From: Zychaea mexicana
Lineage: Eukaryota; Mucoromycota; Mucoromycetes; Mucorales; Lichtheimiaceae
DNA length: 64,000 nt
Assembly (NCBI RefSeq): GCF_025766255.1
Contig: NW_026516700.1
Coordinates: forward strand, 282,527 to 346,526
Direction: 5' to 3'
Shown here: one piece after another, positions 21,387 through 33,599 of the stretch
How the letters are laid out: each line of letters starts with the position of its first letter
Numbering within the stretch: position 1 is the stretch's first letter
Position numbers and translations under genes: made by a program
Notes under the pieces: generated by a model
Databases searched by the model: none
Told to the model about the DNA's origin: nothing
Seen by the model: the letters and a program-made list of their open reading frames with translations, nothing else

Positions 21387-22207
21387 CTCCAAAGAAGTAG
21401 TTGGTGCCATCGACGGCGCCCATATCCGAGCATCAGTTCCGGTGGTACATCCAAAGTATTTCGTAATCGCAAGAACGATTTGAATCAGAACTGCTTTATT
21501 ACATGGAGCCTAAATCTGGAGTCCCAACATGTCTTGGCAGGTTGGGGAGGTTCTGCGCATGATGATACTTGATACATAACAAGCGTTCGATACAGACTTT
21601 ATCGTTCCAATAAGGAAAGTACTCTCCTGCTGATGTCGGATTTTGGCTCTTTCTGGTTCGTTTCTAAATCAAAATTGCGGTGTGCGAGATCATCTGCGTG
21701 AGTCGGCAAAGTCGAAGACTAACGGTAGGCTGATGTATTTGGTATCTGTTGAGTCTAAAGTTCATACTTTATAAACTTGCTAAGCTTATAAGAAATGACG
21801 CGTATACTCTATTCATAGCCCCCGTAACAAAAGATAACTCTTCAACTTGCGTCACGCTCATTTGCGAAACGCCATTGAGCGAGACTTTGGCTTTCTGACG
21901 AACGGGTTCGGCATCCTGGACGGTGACGTGTTGGGCTCAGTATAGAAGCGCATTTATTGATGGTAAAAGCAAGTTCCCAACGGAACAGAACTGATTGGGA
22001 TAGCAAAAAAAGCTCATTATTGACGCCCGCGGAGACTCCTGGGATGGATCGACAACAGTAAGGGGTGTGCGATGAAGCGTCCTCGATTGTTTTCATTAGA
22101 GGTAAACATGTACAAACAATCAAGGATGTAGGTGCGGGTGATGATTCATACATGGATGAATTATGTGAGGAACCAGAAGAAAGCACAAAACGCTCGTTTG
22201 ATGACTA
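21387..22207 (+). pseudogene. Harbinger/PIF transposase relic, 3' part
   Basis: Starts KEVVGAIDGAHIRASVPVVH, the DDE_Tnp_4 motif that holds the first catalytic Asp. It then shifts frame by one base near 21462 into FRNRKNDLNQNCFITWSL and HVLAGWGGSAHDDT, which corresponds to the xGSxHDxR region. Further on, at about 21845-21930, it reads NLRHAHLRNAIERDFGFLTN, the typical C-terminal NxRHxxxRxxIERxFG motif. Stops are frequent. Together with 13390-13634 it forms one ancient gene split by the 7.75-kb element. Confidence 0.8.
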
Positions 22208-22293
22208 GATAATGATCACGAGCTCGGGTTCAGACAAGGGCCCGTTCGTTTTTGCGCGCAAGGCCATGAATTGAACACCAGCGGGTAAATTTT

Positions 22294-22304
22294 AATATAA
22301 AAGG
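22294..22304 (+). promoter_or_regulatory. TATA box of the ATX1 gene
   Basis: AATATAAAAGG lies about 90 bp upstream of the ATX1 start codon, followed by a C/A-rich leader ending CCACAATGA. Confidence 0.5.
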
Positions 22305-22386
22305 AGAGCGCCTTCAACAAGAACTGGGTTGCATATTATCTCTTGTTCCTGTACTTTAAACTTGCACACCACACATACAATCCACA

Positions 22387-22792
22387 ATGAATGTAAGTTC
22401 ATCTGTTTAGAGTTTGCAACTGATTACGCTCAAAGACTCGATCTAACGCGTGCCGTTCGTAGGAGTATATGTTCAGCGTTGAAATGTCCTGCTCCGGCTG
22501 CTCCAATGCCGTTAATCGTGCACTGTTACGCCTCGAAGGTACAACTTGAGAAAAGACGCTTAGGACTGTGGAAGGGGAGGGTATATGCTTGTATAAAGAA
22601 CGGTCTACATGCGTGCCTGTAGAATTGAGAATAATGATAAACTGATACACATAACGTATCAATTCAGGCGTCGAGGAAGAAAACATTGATATCAATCTTG
22701 ATAAGCAAACCGTGTATGTCAAGACCGACTTACCGCGCGAAAAGGTGCTAGAAACGATTAAAAAGACGGGCAAGACTGTCAAGGATGAATAA
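22387..22792 (+). CDS. ATX1: Copper chaperone, ATX1-like
   Basis: Three exons, 22387-22392 (only ATG AAT), 22463-22538 and 22668-22792, all GT..AG and in phase, give 68 aa. The product begins MNEYMFSVEMSCSGCSNAV. The heavy-metal-associated motif M-x-C-x-x-C is Met10, Cys12 and Cys15, the Cu(I) site. It continues GVEEENIDINLDKQTVYVK and ends LETIKKTGKTVKDE, matching the ferredoxin-like fold with the conserved KTGK loop near the end. Cytosolic ATX1 hands Cu(I) to the P-type ATPase of the late Golgi. The 6-nt coding first exon is typical of some small fungal genes, but it means the N-terminus rests on the splice model. An alternative acceptor a few bases downstream (TTCAG) would shorten it. Confidence 0.88.
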
Positions 22793-22967
22793 ATATATGA
22801 TAAGGCCCGCCGAAGCATTACTTTCAAACACATTCGATCCTTGGTCTTGTTTTTTTTGTATACCTTGTAAACCACAAGAAAAATATATACGTATATGTGA
22901 AGAAGACTACAACAGCAAGAAGAACAAAAGAGAGAGTGAAAAGGAATGTAATGTTGGGGGGGGCGTT

Positions 22968-24444
22968 TCAAGGAGATTGGGGTGGCTTTGGGAATGATGC
23001 GGGTGATAAGGATTGTGTCGAGCGGTGTGCATCCCAGAATATCGTGATTTCGCCGTCGCTTGGACCGGATACCATGCTATCCGTTATCTGGGGACGCAAC
23101 TTTTCTGAACTGGAAGAAGCCGACGACGCATTCGTTGCACTGTGTCGATCATGGAACGGATCATCTTCATCATTTAGCTGAGCTGCAGGAGCAGAACTGG
23201 GACGCTGTTCAACATCTGCCAACTGCACAGGCACATGCTGCTGCTGTCCATTTTCTTCGCCTGGGTTTTGTTGTTGTTTTTCTGTTTGCTGCTGTTGTTG
23301 TTGATGTCGTGTGGGGGCCGTATTGGATCGGCTAAGTTGAGTGGAGTCTCGTGTCAGGACTGTCCGCGTCGAGCCACTACGAGTCAAGCCAGCGCCATTG
23401 TTGACACGCACGGTGTTGACACGCATGATTTGTGGTTTTGCTCGTTGCATCTGATATGCCTGTGTTGCCTTAACAGGCGTTTTAGTGACATGCGCTACAC
23501 TAGAAGCAATCGATGCGCGTTCGTCGTCTGTGGTCAGCACACTATTGCGCGAATGATGGTCGTCAGAGAATGGATTATCGTCAGCTGCTGTCAATGCGGT
23601 TGCTGTCGACTGTCGCTGCAGATCTGATTTTCGGAAGGATTGGGATAGGAATTTATTGTAGCGCGGATAGGAGGTCTGAGCTACTGCATTGTCGTATTGC
23701 TGCTGTTGTTCTTCGATGGTGTTGGCTGGTCGATTGTAGACATGTTCTGATGATTGGCGTGAAGGAGGAATATATGCTATTGGTATAACGCCAGACATGA
23801 CCTGTTGTCGACTCGACTTTTACGACCAGAACAACAGGTTATTAGTATTCGCTTTGATTATTCGTGGGTCATCCAAATATATCTACCTCGTTGCTATCAT
23901 CGTTCATTATAGCTGTTGTTGTCGGTGGTGATGCCGCGGCCACCATTGACATGGCCGGAGCAGACGGAGGTGGTGGAGGTTGGCGTTGTTGCTGGGACAT
24001 GCCAGATTTTCCATGAAAGGCAAACGGCAACGTGTTCTTCTTTTGTTTATAACGGAATCCAGCATACCCAGCTGCAGATAGAACAAGGCCAGCACCAACA
24101 AGACCACCCACAAGGCCGCCGATCAAAGATCCATTATTGGCGCCGCTACTAGTACTGCTGCTGCTGCTATCATCGTTACTGTCTGAGCCCGGTGTGGATG
24201 TTGTAGGCGATGAAGGTGACGAAGAACCGCCGAGTACGGATCGACTGACGCATTGTGAGGCAGGACATACACCACAGCTCGACATGGTTCCCATGATGCA
24301 CACTTGATCTGCACCACAGCTTGGTGAGCATCTCGCGACGCAGTTGGATGGTGTACAAGACCCGGTCCCAGTCTTTGTCGTAGCTGTGTTATCTGCTAAA
24401 GCGGGTAGCAGTAATAGTAGGAGTTGTAGTAGTGAGATGGTCAT
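22968..24444 (-). CDS. OPY2: OPY2-like single-pass membrane anchor
   Basis: Two exons, 24444-23887 and 23801-22968, in phase, give about 463 aa. The first 18 residues are a signal peptide (MTISLLQLLLLLLPALA). A Cys-rich extracellular module follows: CTPSNCVARCSPSCGADQVC then CGVCPASQC, the spacing of the fungal Opy2 N-terminal domain. Next come a Ser/Thr/Gly-rich stalk and a transmembrane segment (LIGGLVGGLVGAGLVLSAAG), a basic stop-transfer stretch (YKQKKN) and a long cytosolic tail. The tail has VIPIAYIPPS right after the intron and DGEITIFW near the C-terminus, both typical of Opy2 homologues. In yeast Opy2 anchors the Ste50-Ste11 module at the plasma membrane for HOG signalling; that role is inferred here. 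The middle of the tail is Gln/Ser-rich. The start at 24444 was chosen because it leaves a standard signal peptide. Confidence 0.82.
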
Positions 24445-25190
24445 GTAATAAAACAAAAGGAGGTAAGAGTAATTTAACGGACAAGAAATTAATAAGCCGA
24501 CCGAGAAATCCAACCCGCTTTATTGGTGCCGTTGCTTTGTACGTACTTGAAGTGCTGCTGTTGTCTATTTCAGCAGCGTCACATAGGAAGCCCAGAATCA
24601 GGCATGCCAACATTAAAGAGATGATCATGGGGCGCCGTTTTCGTCGTCCGATTGGAACATGTAACTTCATTGTTGTTATAAAAAAAAGGAAAGGTATGAG
24701 AGCAAGAGAAAGAGATCTACCAAAGACACGAGGGTCTCGTAGGTGGTTTTTGTAAAGTGAAAGGAATGGGGAGTTGCTAGAGGCAAACACGATAAGAATG
24801 GAAAAAGAAGCTGTGACAAAAGAAAAGAGAAAAAGAAATCAATTATGAACGTGCACAAAAACGGATTTCATTCAATTCAATCAAGTGCTACGTATCACAC
24901 AGCCGCACACACCGTACACAACAAGCATTTATTAGAAACGAGTATTTTCTAGTGTCGTACAAGTTGTTTTGGGCTCATGGAAGAAGCAGCTATAGCTTTT
25001 TTTCCCACAGAGCAACATCCTCACCATCGTCATCGCATTATTCAAACAGACACGTTTATGTTGCATCAAAGTGGCCTAACCAACAAGTGGTCAATCAAGC
25101 GTCTAGAACAAGAAGCCACAGAAAGAGGAGATCACATGTCTGAACGACGCCCCAGCACCTCAATATAATTTAAGGGAAAAAAGGGCTCCT
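24445..25190. other. Spacer upstream of the OPY2-like gene
   Basis: A minus-strand frame near 24670-24510 begins MKLHVPIGRRKRRPMIISLM and continues hydrophobic; it may be an upstream ORF in the OPY2 leader or chance. A plus frame at 24977-25168 has no recognised motif. Nothing here is firm. Confidence 0.3.
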
Positions 25191-25207
25191 GCAGAAGTAC
25201 CACATAC

Positions 25208-25330
25208 CAAGTGCATTAACTCGGCTCCAAAGATCGTGCGATGTAGCGAACTTATGCTCGTTGATATCCACCTGATCCTTGTTTGTGAGGGAAACTCGAG
25301 CCATTTGCTGGCAGCTGATATCTTGCATTA
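25208..25330 (-). pseudogene. Possible prefoldin subunit 4-like N-terminal fragment
   Basis: The minus strand reads MQDISCQQMARVSLTNKDQV then DINEHKFATSHDLWSRVNAL and ends at a GTATGT-like donor. The DQxxIN...F...L..R...L pattern resembles the first helix of prefoldin subunit 4. No following exon with the remaining coiled-coil was found, so it would be a fragment at best. Low certainty. Confidence 0.25.
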
Positions 25331-26544
25331 TTTTCTAAAAAGTCAGGGTTTTAATTTATCATTTGAATAAGGTTCTCTTTGTTCTTCCTTGTATACCTTT
25401 CGATTAAATGGTGTCGTCATGTCATACAAGATCATAGTGCTTGCCTCAAGATCAGACCCAGGGCATACTGGCTACAATCTGCGTATATCCACGTATCATA
25501 AAAACGAAAGAGAAAAAGTTCGCGCCTTGTAAATTGTCTCGATTCACCCTTTTCTCTTCTTTCTCAGAGACAGATAGAAAAACACTTTCGTACTACATAC
25601 TGAGGTGCCTGTGCGGCGGTGTTGTTGTTCTGGAAATAATAACCCGCAGTAGCATCGTTGCACCAGCAACCGTTTATTGCCTAACCCTATATATAGGATC
25701 TTCCCTCAGAAATGTGCGTGATGAATTTCAACATGACGGCTTTTTTCCTTCCATACATGCAAGGCGTCTGATACATCAAGGCATGCTAGACTATGCATTT
25801 CGATGTGGTTGCTTACTACCCTGTATCTGTACAAAGATAGAACTGTGGCTATAATAATGATAACATACTTGAGACTGGTTTCAATAATACGAAGCAATTC
25901 ATACTATTTCATGGTCAAAAGGGTGCAGAGCATGAGTGCTTGTTGAATTCCACTTCTTGTCGCTGTGTACGCTATCGATACTTTCCGGTAATCACATACT
26001 ACACCATTGTAATAGAAGGTGCGCATTATGAAGATCGTCAATCGTGCAAAGGGATATGGATTTGATGATAATATGAAAGCAGCTGAAGCGGTCATAGATG
26101 CAAAAGACGCCATTGCAGTAGTTTATATCATTCTTGTGAAAATGGCAAGGGTTACGGATAACTCATCGACTGGTTTCGAATTGGAGGATAGTAGCATAGA
26201 GCTACATTTCCTGCTGCTAGAGTAGAGCTTATTAAACGCGTTGGAACGAGGACAAGGGGTAGGCCGCGTATAAAGCATTTGCTTATTCCAATATATATAA
26301 TAAGAAGGTCACTCAGGGAATCGATGTCGATTGCCGTTTAGAGTAATAGTAAACTAAGCAGCTAGAACAGGGGTAAAAGTTACATTTTTATGCAACCACA
26401 AATTCTTATCTATTTGCTATACAGTGATCTATCTTCAATAATACATACAGTATATGCCGTTTTTTGACATTTTATGGGTAATATGTACAAAGGCGTATTC
26501 TATAATTATAGCGTCGTATTGTAATGATGGTCCACCTTCATTAT
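25331..26544. other. Spacer, no gene supported
   Basis: Several short frames (25441-25854 plus, 26019-26225 plus) show no motif or splicing partner. AT-rich. Confidence 0.4.
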
Positions 26545-27772
26545 TCAGTTTTTCGCAATTTTGTCAAGAACGCTGTATGACCTACATATTATCGGCACAG
26601 AACAAAAAGAAAGAGAACATGCATCAGCATTCCTCGTCCCATTATTTTCGCTGATAATCCTCATTCCTTGATGAAATTCACCTTTCACATCAAAATTTTT
26701 GGGTCGACAAACCCACGCCAGCTCTTCCGTGCTTCTGATTTGTGTTGCTCGCACTTCCCATTCCTTCCATTCGGCCTCGATACAAGAATCCATCACCATT
26801 GGCAGATCTCGGACGGCCCGCACCAAATCCAACACCTGTGTCATATTTGGTAGATAGCATACAATGAACCGATCGTTGCGTAAAAGTGGCAGTAGTTTTT
26901 CAATATATTCGCTTGGTGCGGGCATATCAAGGACAATACCATCAAAGATTACATCCTTTGGCGCCACCTCACATACATCACCAATGTGAAAAGATACCGC
27001 ATCCTTGTATCGTCCTCGCTCGTAGCGTTGTACATGTTTCCGTGCTGTGTTGGAGTGACCCTCACGAATATCGCAGGTGTGTATCCGTCCTTGGGTAGAG
27101 ACTGCTCTTGCTAAATACAGAGTCAAAGCGCCGTTGCCAGTTCCGGCTTCTAGGATCTGATGACCAGGCTCAATATCAAGCATTTGTACCTATCTTAATA
27201 AACGGGTTAAAAATTCTCTTAACGCGTGAAAGTAAGATCTAAGACGAGCGTTGATACTTTACGATAGTGGATGCATCTTTTGGATAGATAGGCGTACAGC
27301 TACGGGGAACGTTGATTACGTACCTATATACGAGGAAAATTATTAACACTTTGTTCCTTTAAAATCACGGTGCAAAAGATGATAACTTACTCGTCAAGTG
27401 TCGGCTTATGCACCATAAACCCAAACGCATCTATTTTCATATACAAGATACTGACTTAGCTGCACTGGAGGAAAAAGTAACACTGACAAAAATAAGAAAA
27501 TGGTGCCGCAGAAGGAGACCTATACACATACCATTATGAGTGCGTACTGATGATCTTACCGAAGCTCCAATCAGTTTCGAGTGAGGAAGGATTCCACCCT
27601 TGTAATCCTTATGTTGGCCCTCTTCTAGTGGGCCCACCAAGTACTTGCGATTGGACTTTAGTTCTCGAAGCATGCAAAAGTCGCCCTCCTGGAAAGTCGA
27701 AATTGTGCATTGCTGTGCTTTGTGAATTGGAAACCGGCGTTGTAAGGATCGAATGGGGGGACGAGCAAACAT
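26545..27772 (-). CDS. tRNA (adenine-N1)-methyltransferase, TRM61/TRMT61B-like
   Basis: Four exons, 27772-27532, 27430-27391, 27323-27263 and 27189-26545, all GT..AG and phase-consistent, give about 328 aa. The N-terminus (MFARPPIRSLQRRFPIHKA) is basic and Ser/Arg-rich, compatible with a mitochondrial presequence. It is followed by a small beta domain (FQEGDFCMLRELKSNRKYLV). Across exons 2-4 the conserved FGFMVHKPTLDEYV and RSCTPIYPKDASTIVQMLDI are assembled. The SAM-binding motif I is LEAGTGNGALTLYLARAV and the downstream motif is FDGIVLDMPAPSEYIEKLLP. These are diagnostic of the TrmI/Trm61 family making m1A58 in the T-loop; the single-subunit architecture and presequence point to the TRMT61B/mitochondrial type. 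The last about 35 residues look atypical, so the true C-terminus could differ by a small intron. Confidence 0.85.
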
Positions 27773-28250
27773 GTTGACGTTTGCGGGCGAAAATAAAAGG
27801 TACGACACACAGTGGCTGATGGGAAGTCCTGTGAATTTTCAATTCGGGCAGGTGATGGCGGCATCAAAGTCGAACATGCGTGTCGCCGCATCAATATAAT
27901 CAGCGTCCAAAACGATAAGATTTCACCACAACGCAGAACATACGTTTGGACATAAGCATCATACATGTATAGTGCGACATCTATTACTCTTGAGCCTGTT
28001 CTCTGTACTTAGGAGATATGAAAGTATTGCTCTGTTTCATTAAATGATGGTTTATTTTTCCATGATATAGTTTCATCATGGCTCCATTCTGTTTGATCTT
28101 CTCCGTGAGGCAGTTGGTCAATTTTTTTGTTCGTGGCTGAAAACGGTTTTTCGTAAGCATTATACTCAGGAATGAGGCAACCGCTAGGCTATGATGACAA
28201 CTGAACACTATACTTGCTTTGATGTTTCCAAATATAATGAGGATTTCTGT
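27773..28250. other. Spacer 5' of the methyltransferase gene
   Basis: No supported gene. Frames here are short and shared between strands. Confidence 0.4.
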
Positions 28251-28299
28251 GCATTATGCATCCATCGATGCTCGCAGTTAGATCAAAATAAAAAGCGTC

Positions 28300-29720
28300 G
28301 TATGCTCAGTGTTCATCGTCTGTAAAAAATATATATATATCTATACATTAGGATCGATGCTGTATATGTAACACGAAATAAGCTCCACCCATAATGCTTA
28401 CCGTGCTGGACGGCGAGTTTTGGGTTGGTGTGATTTAGGTTGTTGAATGTCGCCTTCCACAGTTCTTCGCAGTGAGGATCTGCGAAATGTGGTTATGTTA
28501 CTGTACATAACCCATCCAGGGCATACGCCAATCGAGCAGAAAGTGAAACATAGGTACTCCTTCAATAGTATATATTAGCCAGACTTCTAATTCTAATGGC
28601 GCTTTCTTCTGTACAACGTCTTCAATTACACCAACTTCATCTTAAAGGACATATCAGATTTTACTATATATCCTTCGCTACTAGCGTAAGTCGGTTCGTC
28701 TGTACAGTCTGATACTATGAGAAACTAAAGCGAGAACTTGCAATTCTTGTTTTCATGGGTGTATAATCTGCAAAAAGCGAGAAAGATGCCTGTTGAAAGA
28801 GAGTTACGTTTCATCGAAAAGTTTCAAAATGTGAAGAAAGTGCAATACGTGGTGGTTCTTTGTGATTAATGTAACAAAGAGCTGTAAGTAGAGTTCGGGA
28901 TCACTCTCCGTATACAAACTGGTAAGCACCGGCTGTATTAACATGCAGCTGGGCAGGACTTTTGGGGCCGTCCTTGATGTGAGCTTTACACAGTACCAGA
29001 TGTAGCTTATGGATACAAAATAGAAAGTGACCGACTTGTATGGTGCGGACCGCGCGGCAAGAAGAAAACGGACACGGACGCACCTGGGGGCGATGAGCCC
29101 ATTAAAAGTGTCTGATAAACTTAGTAGCGACATATATTCTTTCATGTCGTGGGATCCTACCACAGAGAGCCACTAAAGCTACTAATCGGTCGGCTAAGAA
29201 AAAAATCTCTTTGGAAGTTGGCTTACCGATACAACTTTTGAAAGACATCCTTTCGTTTCCGGGTTACCTCGCTTCATGATTTAGAATGCTGCTCGTCAAG
29301 CTCTAATCTATATGGTACTGGGCGTTATGAGGGGGCTTAGTTTGGTATAATATACAGTATGACTATTTGCCTGAAAAAAAAATTGAAATTGATTATGTGC
29401 GTAACGCCCAGTAACTGCCTTCCATACACGGTGGGTACAATCTTCCTTGACATTCAAATATGCTCTTCCATCTAATCCTGGGATGAACTTTTGTCGCCTT
29501 CGCTTCGCCACACATCAATTCTCGAGAGTTTCGGCTCGACAGCTCGACAGCTCGTTACCGAGGTCGATAAATGGTGAGCAACTTGTGTCATTTCTTAATG
29601 TAGGTGTCTCTGACACCTGAAATTGAGATATACTTTGCAAAGCCATCATTGCATAGTTGCTGGCAAATATATTTGGCAATGTTCTATCCTCCGTTTCAAA
29701 ATAGTTTGTATACAAAAGCT
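28300..29720 (-). pseudogene. Unrecognised decayed minus-strand gene
   Basis: Protein-like minus-strand segments recur but never join: LPNIFASNYAMMALQSISQF near 29680-29600; KRRRQKFIPGLDGRAYLNVK plus HRVWKAVTGRYAHN near 29505-29395; VRTIQVGHFLFCIHKLHLVL plus KAHIKDGPKSPAQLHV near 29060-28930; SDPELYLQLFVTLITKNHHV near 28905-28840; and LWKATFNNLNHTNPKLAVQH near 28465-28405. Stops and frame changes separate them. I do not recognise the family. It may be one gene with many introns or a pseudogene. Confidence 0.3.
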
Positions 29721-29845
29721 ACCGACACACTGATAACCACATTAAATCATAATATCTAACTTGTATATGTAAGAAGTAGTGCTTAAAAAATGTTTTCGCT
29801 ATTTATAGAAGCTACTGGATATTCAAGCAAGTATGTACATGTATT

Positions 29846-32026
29846 TCAAACTTTCTCCATTAATCCGCTTTGTAGACGCAGCTTGAGAATAATGATGAGC
29901 ATGACGCTCAGTATAGGTACAAAGACACACGCTAATTTATGAGTTCTATAAGGCTCGATATTTAAAAAAGATTCGATCGCATTAGCTGCTATAGGACCAA
30001 CGATAAAACCAATAGCATTCGCAATGTAAGCAATGGAAACACCAGATGAGAACGTACTTGTTTCAGTAATATCACTTATAACCGAAACCGCTGTAAAAGA
30101 TTGTTGTTGTTGCTGAGAATTAATTCAGGCATAGTTTTTTTTGAGGGGCGGGGAAGACCAATACTACTACAACTTACTCAGGGTATAATATGATGGACCA
30201 AAGAAACCAAACAACAATGCATACAAGAGCAATGTATGATAGCTATATGCAAATGTCCAGACAAACAAGGCAGCAAATATAGTTATAGCTGTAAACAGGA
30301 TGGCCGTGTTCAGCTTTCCTAGCCGATCCGCTATCAGACTAATAGTGTTGTTGCATGTGTTGTGCGATTATTAACTAGTTATAACGGTCGCGTTATTAGT
30401 TAATTTTCAAAGAAACAATTATACCCTATACAGATAGGACCCAATGTAGCCCCTACGGACATGACAGTAATGAGTGTTGCACCTTGCACCGGGGACAAAC
30501 CGATAAGTGTCGCATACGCTATTTTTAAGAAAACAGTTAGCAAAGTAAATAGTAAAAGAATGTGCACGGCCTGTGTATACGTTTAATAAGATCATAAAAA
30601 AGAGATTCTTACAAGGAAGAAAGATAAAGGGAATGAGGTCAACAGTTGATCGAATGAATCCAACTACAAACCATATCAAGAAGTTCGGGTTGTCGTAGAA
30701 AATGCTGAGCTTTGGAATATTATTGGGATAACTGTTGCTACTGTTGTGCCCCTCATAATCTGTCTTTCTGGCCTTCTGACCGTCGTCTTTAATAAGTTGT
30801 TGCGGCTTAATGATCTTGCTAGTGGTAGGATTTTCTGTAATGATAAGGCAGCCGATAATATTGAATAGCAGAAAAATGATGTTGAGGATATGATAGGCCC
30901 TATGAAAATAGTTCAATAATAAAGAAAAAGTACAAATAGCGTCAGCATCGTCATCAGTGCACAAAACAAACAGAAGCAACTGTCTGTGTAAAGGAAACTG
31001 CAGCATGCAGTGGATTCTACCATCGCATGTCCAAACGATCCGATATTTGTGTAATAACACATGGGATAATGATACCAGAAACACCTGTGCTGCTCATGAT
31101 TATGCCAAATGCTACATTCCTTGACCCTTCATCTTGTGGTGTGTCAAACCACGATGGTATAATCACTACGCTGACCTTTAAGTGCACATCAATATATGAG
31201 AATACAAGTTTGTGTAAATGCCATGCTTCTGGTATGAGAAAGAATTTGTATTTGCAGTACATACAGCAAATAGCAATCCGAAACCAGTAGATGCACAAAC
31301 GCCTAATGACACAAAAATCTGCCAGATCTGATATATGAAAATGGAAGAAGATGAAATAAGAAGAGACAATAGCGACAGAAGACAACCTTAGTACAGAAAG
31401 AAGCTCTATAGCAGCATTCCATCATTTTATGCATACCTGGGTAGAGTAAGCAGCCATGACGAGCCCGAAGAATGTCAGCGCAGTCGCAAGAAGAAGGGTT
31501 CCTCTAACTCGGATCTTGGAAATAATGGCTCCCGTAGGTGTCACTAAGCCTAGTCCAAGGAACGCAATGGTAGTTCCAATAAGTGTCAACTGCATCCTTG
31601 CGTTTCTGTCGTCGCTAAATAATTCTCGCTGGTAATAATCTTGAAAAAGACCTAATAAATCGTTTAAAAGATGCTACTTTAGACTTCTTGAACAGTGAAA
31701 TAGGGGCAAACAGTAAACGGCTTTTACAACTACATAGCATATAAATATACGCTGTCTGTGGCTATTTTTCTACCCTGTGACGACGCATGTATGTTCATAG
31801 ACGAAAAAGACTAACCCCTGTTCATATTTTTAGGTCAAATCTTTGCTATTACCATATCGCGCTCTGAAGTAACGCTATGATTTTATGTGTGTACCTACCA
31901 GCTATTTGTAGCGCCGTTAAATTCTATTCCTGTCAAAAATACCGCCGCGACAACAAGCCATTTTTTGGATGAAACGGTAGAGAAGGACTCTAGACCGTAT
32001 ACACGAAACCCATTATCCTTCCGCAT
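29846..32026 (-). CDS. MFS transporter, monocarboxylate-transporter-like
   Basis: Eight exons: 32026-about 31904, 31651-31437, 31327-31265, 31175-31021, 30899-30613, 30518-30425, 30338-30178 and 30090-29846. The product is about 12-TM. TM1 reads WLVVAAVFLTGIEFNGATNS, followed by LFQDYYQRELF. Further helices are LIGTTIAFLGLGLVTPTGAI and IWQIFVSLGVCASTGFGLLF. PSWFDTPQDEGSRNVAFGI is the RRxxAxGI-type loop, and the cytosolic loop before TM7 is Lys/Asn-rich. The second half includes GLSPVQGATLITVMSVGATL, LIADRLGKLNTAILF and a final IAYIANAIGFIVGPIAANAI. This is the MCT (SLC16-like) branch of the MFS, moving carboxylates or similar solutes across a membrane; the substrate is unknown. All junctions are in phase except exon 1 to exon 2, which is off by one base at the expected GT..AG pair. 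Start choice (32026) is uncertain; the frame is open upstream but without ATG. Confidence 0.75.
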
Positions 32027-33590
32027 GGATTCATGGTGCCGACCATCCTTGAATGATGTGTAGGTGTTTCTTCTCTTTCTTCGTGGAGCGTTATGCTGGA
32101 ATAGCAATGGTGTGTTCACGTCGTTCTGGAAAAGTGCTTGGTCAAGAGAAGCTGTTTTACAAACATATCAAGCATCAAGAAGGGTTTACAAATTAATTAG
32201 TCGTGTACAAAGACTCGACTTGGTACATACACAACGGCATAACATGTATGTGCGAAGATATGGGACGTCTCTTTCTATCGGTAATATACATAACACGCAA
32301 AACATTTTCTGCTACAGTACCTGTTGTTGTGCTCGTATGTTGGCTAACAGTTATGTCTCGACGATATTTAGTAGCCGTCATTTAAATGTATGTAGAACAA
32401 TGGAGAAATTGAGAGAGTAGAGAAAAAAGCAAAAGACCGATTTAGTTTATTAAAAGTTTGGGCAATTGCGCTTTTGACGGCTGCACATATGCATTTAAAG
32501 GGGACGTAGTATGCATGCGATGTGCAATAGCCCCGTCTGCAGATGACCTCTTGCTTCGCCGAGGTGGCTGGCATACAGGGCCATTCATGAGACTTGTCAG
32601 AGTGATTTACATACTAATGACCATAGATATCACTTTGGTCTACTAAACATTTACTACTACCGCTACATAACTCAGTCAACTTTTCATATATTTAACAAAG
32701 TAAAAATTTGTCGTACGGCGTATGCCTAAAAACAGTTGGAATTGACTCTGAAGTTCTTTAAAAGGATAGAATACATAGAAACGACTCGCATAGGAGCGAA
32801 GTGTATTTGAGGCTCAAATCTACCAAAGAGATGCTGCAGGGGAAGAAACATAGCACCCATATTTTAAAATATGTCAAATAACAACAACGAAGCCATGTTG
32901 CATCTGATGCCAACGAGAAGTACAGTGCTGGAAGGCATTTCCGTATGTAATGCTTCCTTTAATGTTGCATATATATAATTAATTTAGATGCTAAAAAAAG
33001 CGGGCTGTTATTACCTCAAATTGTTCCATTATGGCTTTGCTACAAGTTTGATCTACAATTATGTGCTATGCAAGTGCTATTATATTTCCGTCTACCCCAT
33101 CAACCTAACAAGCAGATTGATCACATGGCGTACACCAAATTTCAACCGAGGAGGATTAATCTGTAGTATGTATCTAACCCATGATCATGACTCCGGTAGA
33201 CCGCGGTGTATGGTTTGTGTGCAGCTCTTAGAGGTATGCGCTAATATGATGATTAACATTTGTCTTTGTATCTTACACGTGTGGGCGCCTCGTTCGACTA
33301 TCAAGTATACTTGCTTTGGTGCAGAAAACAATTATGAGAAATCACGGGTGGGATACATGCGTCGCGGCACCGAAATCGATATGTCGTCAACTAATCACTA
33401 TATAAATGAGGTGAAGCTGTCAAGTATAAAGAAGTTGCCTTTATGTGCTTCCATCACAGGGTGAAATCCCCTTAAGCTTAATTCCCAGACGCTGGCACCT
33501 TTATCCTGAGAAAACGGCATCTCAAGGTAGTCATGGCTGTTATGTAAGAGCTGTTATATTTGTGACGTACAGTAGCTGATTCTTGTTGTT
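32027..33590. other. Spacer with an unrecognised plus-strand reading frame
   Basis: The frame 32988-33464 (158 codons, Cys/Tyr-rich: KAGCYYLKLFHYGFATSLIY) is preceded by MSNNNNEAMLHLMPTRSTVL at about 32876 and a possible GT..AG pair (near 32944 / 32987). No family recognised and composition is odd, so it may be a decayed mobile-element gene. The rest shows nothing. Confidence 0.25.
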
Positions 33591-33599
33591 ATTAGGAGA

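Noticed and set aside
22897..23788. Several plus-strand frames of 78-130 codons opposite the OPY2-like gene
   Set aside because: Antisense shadows of Gln/Ser-rich coding sequence; CAG/CTG repeats keep all frames open.
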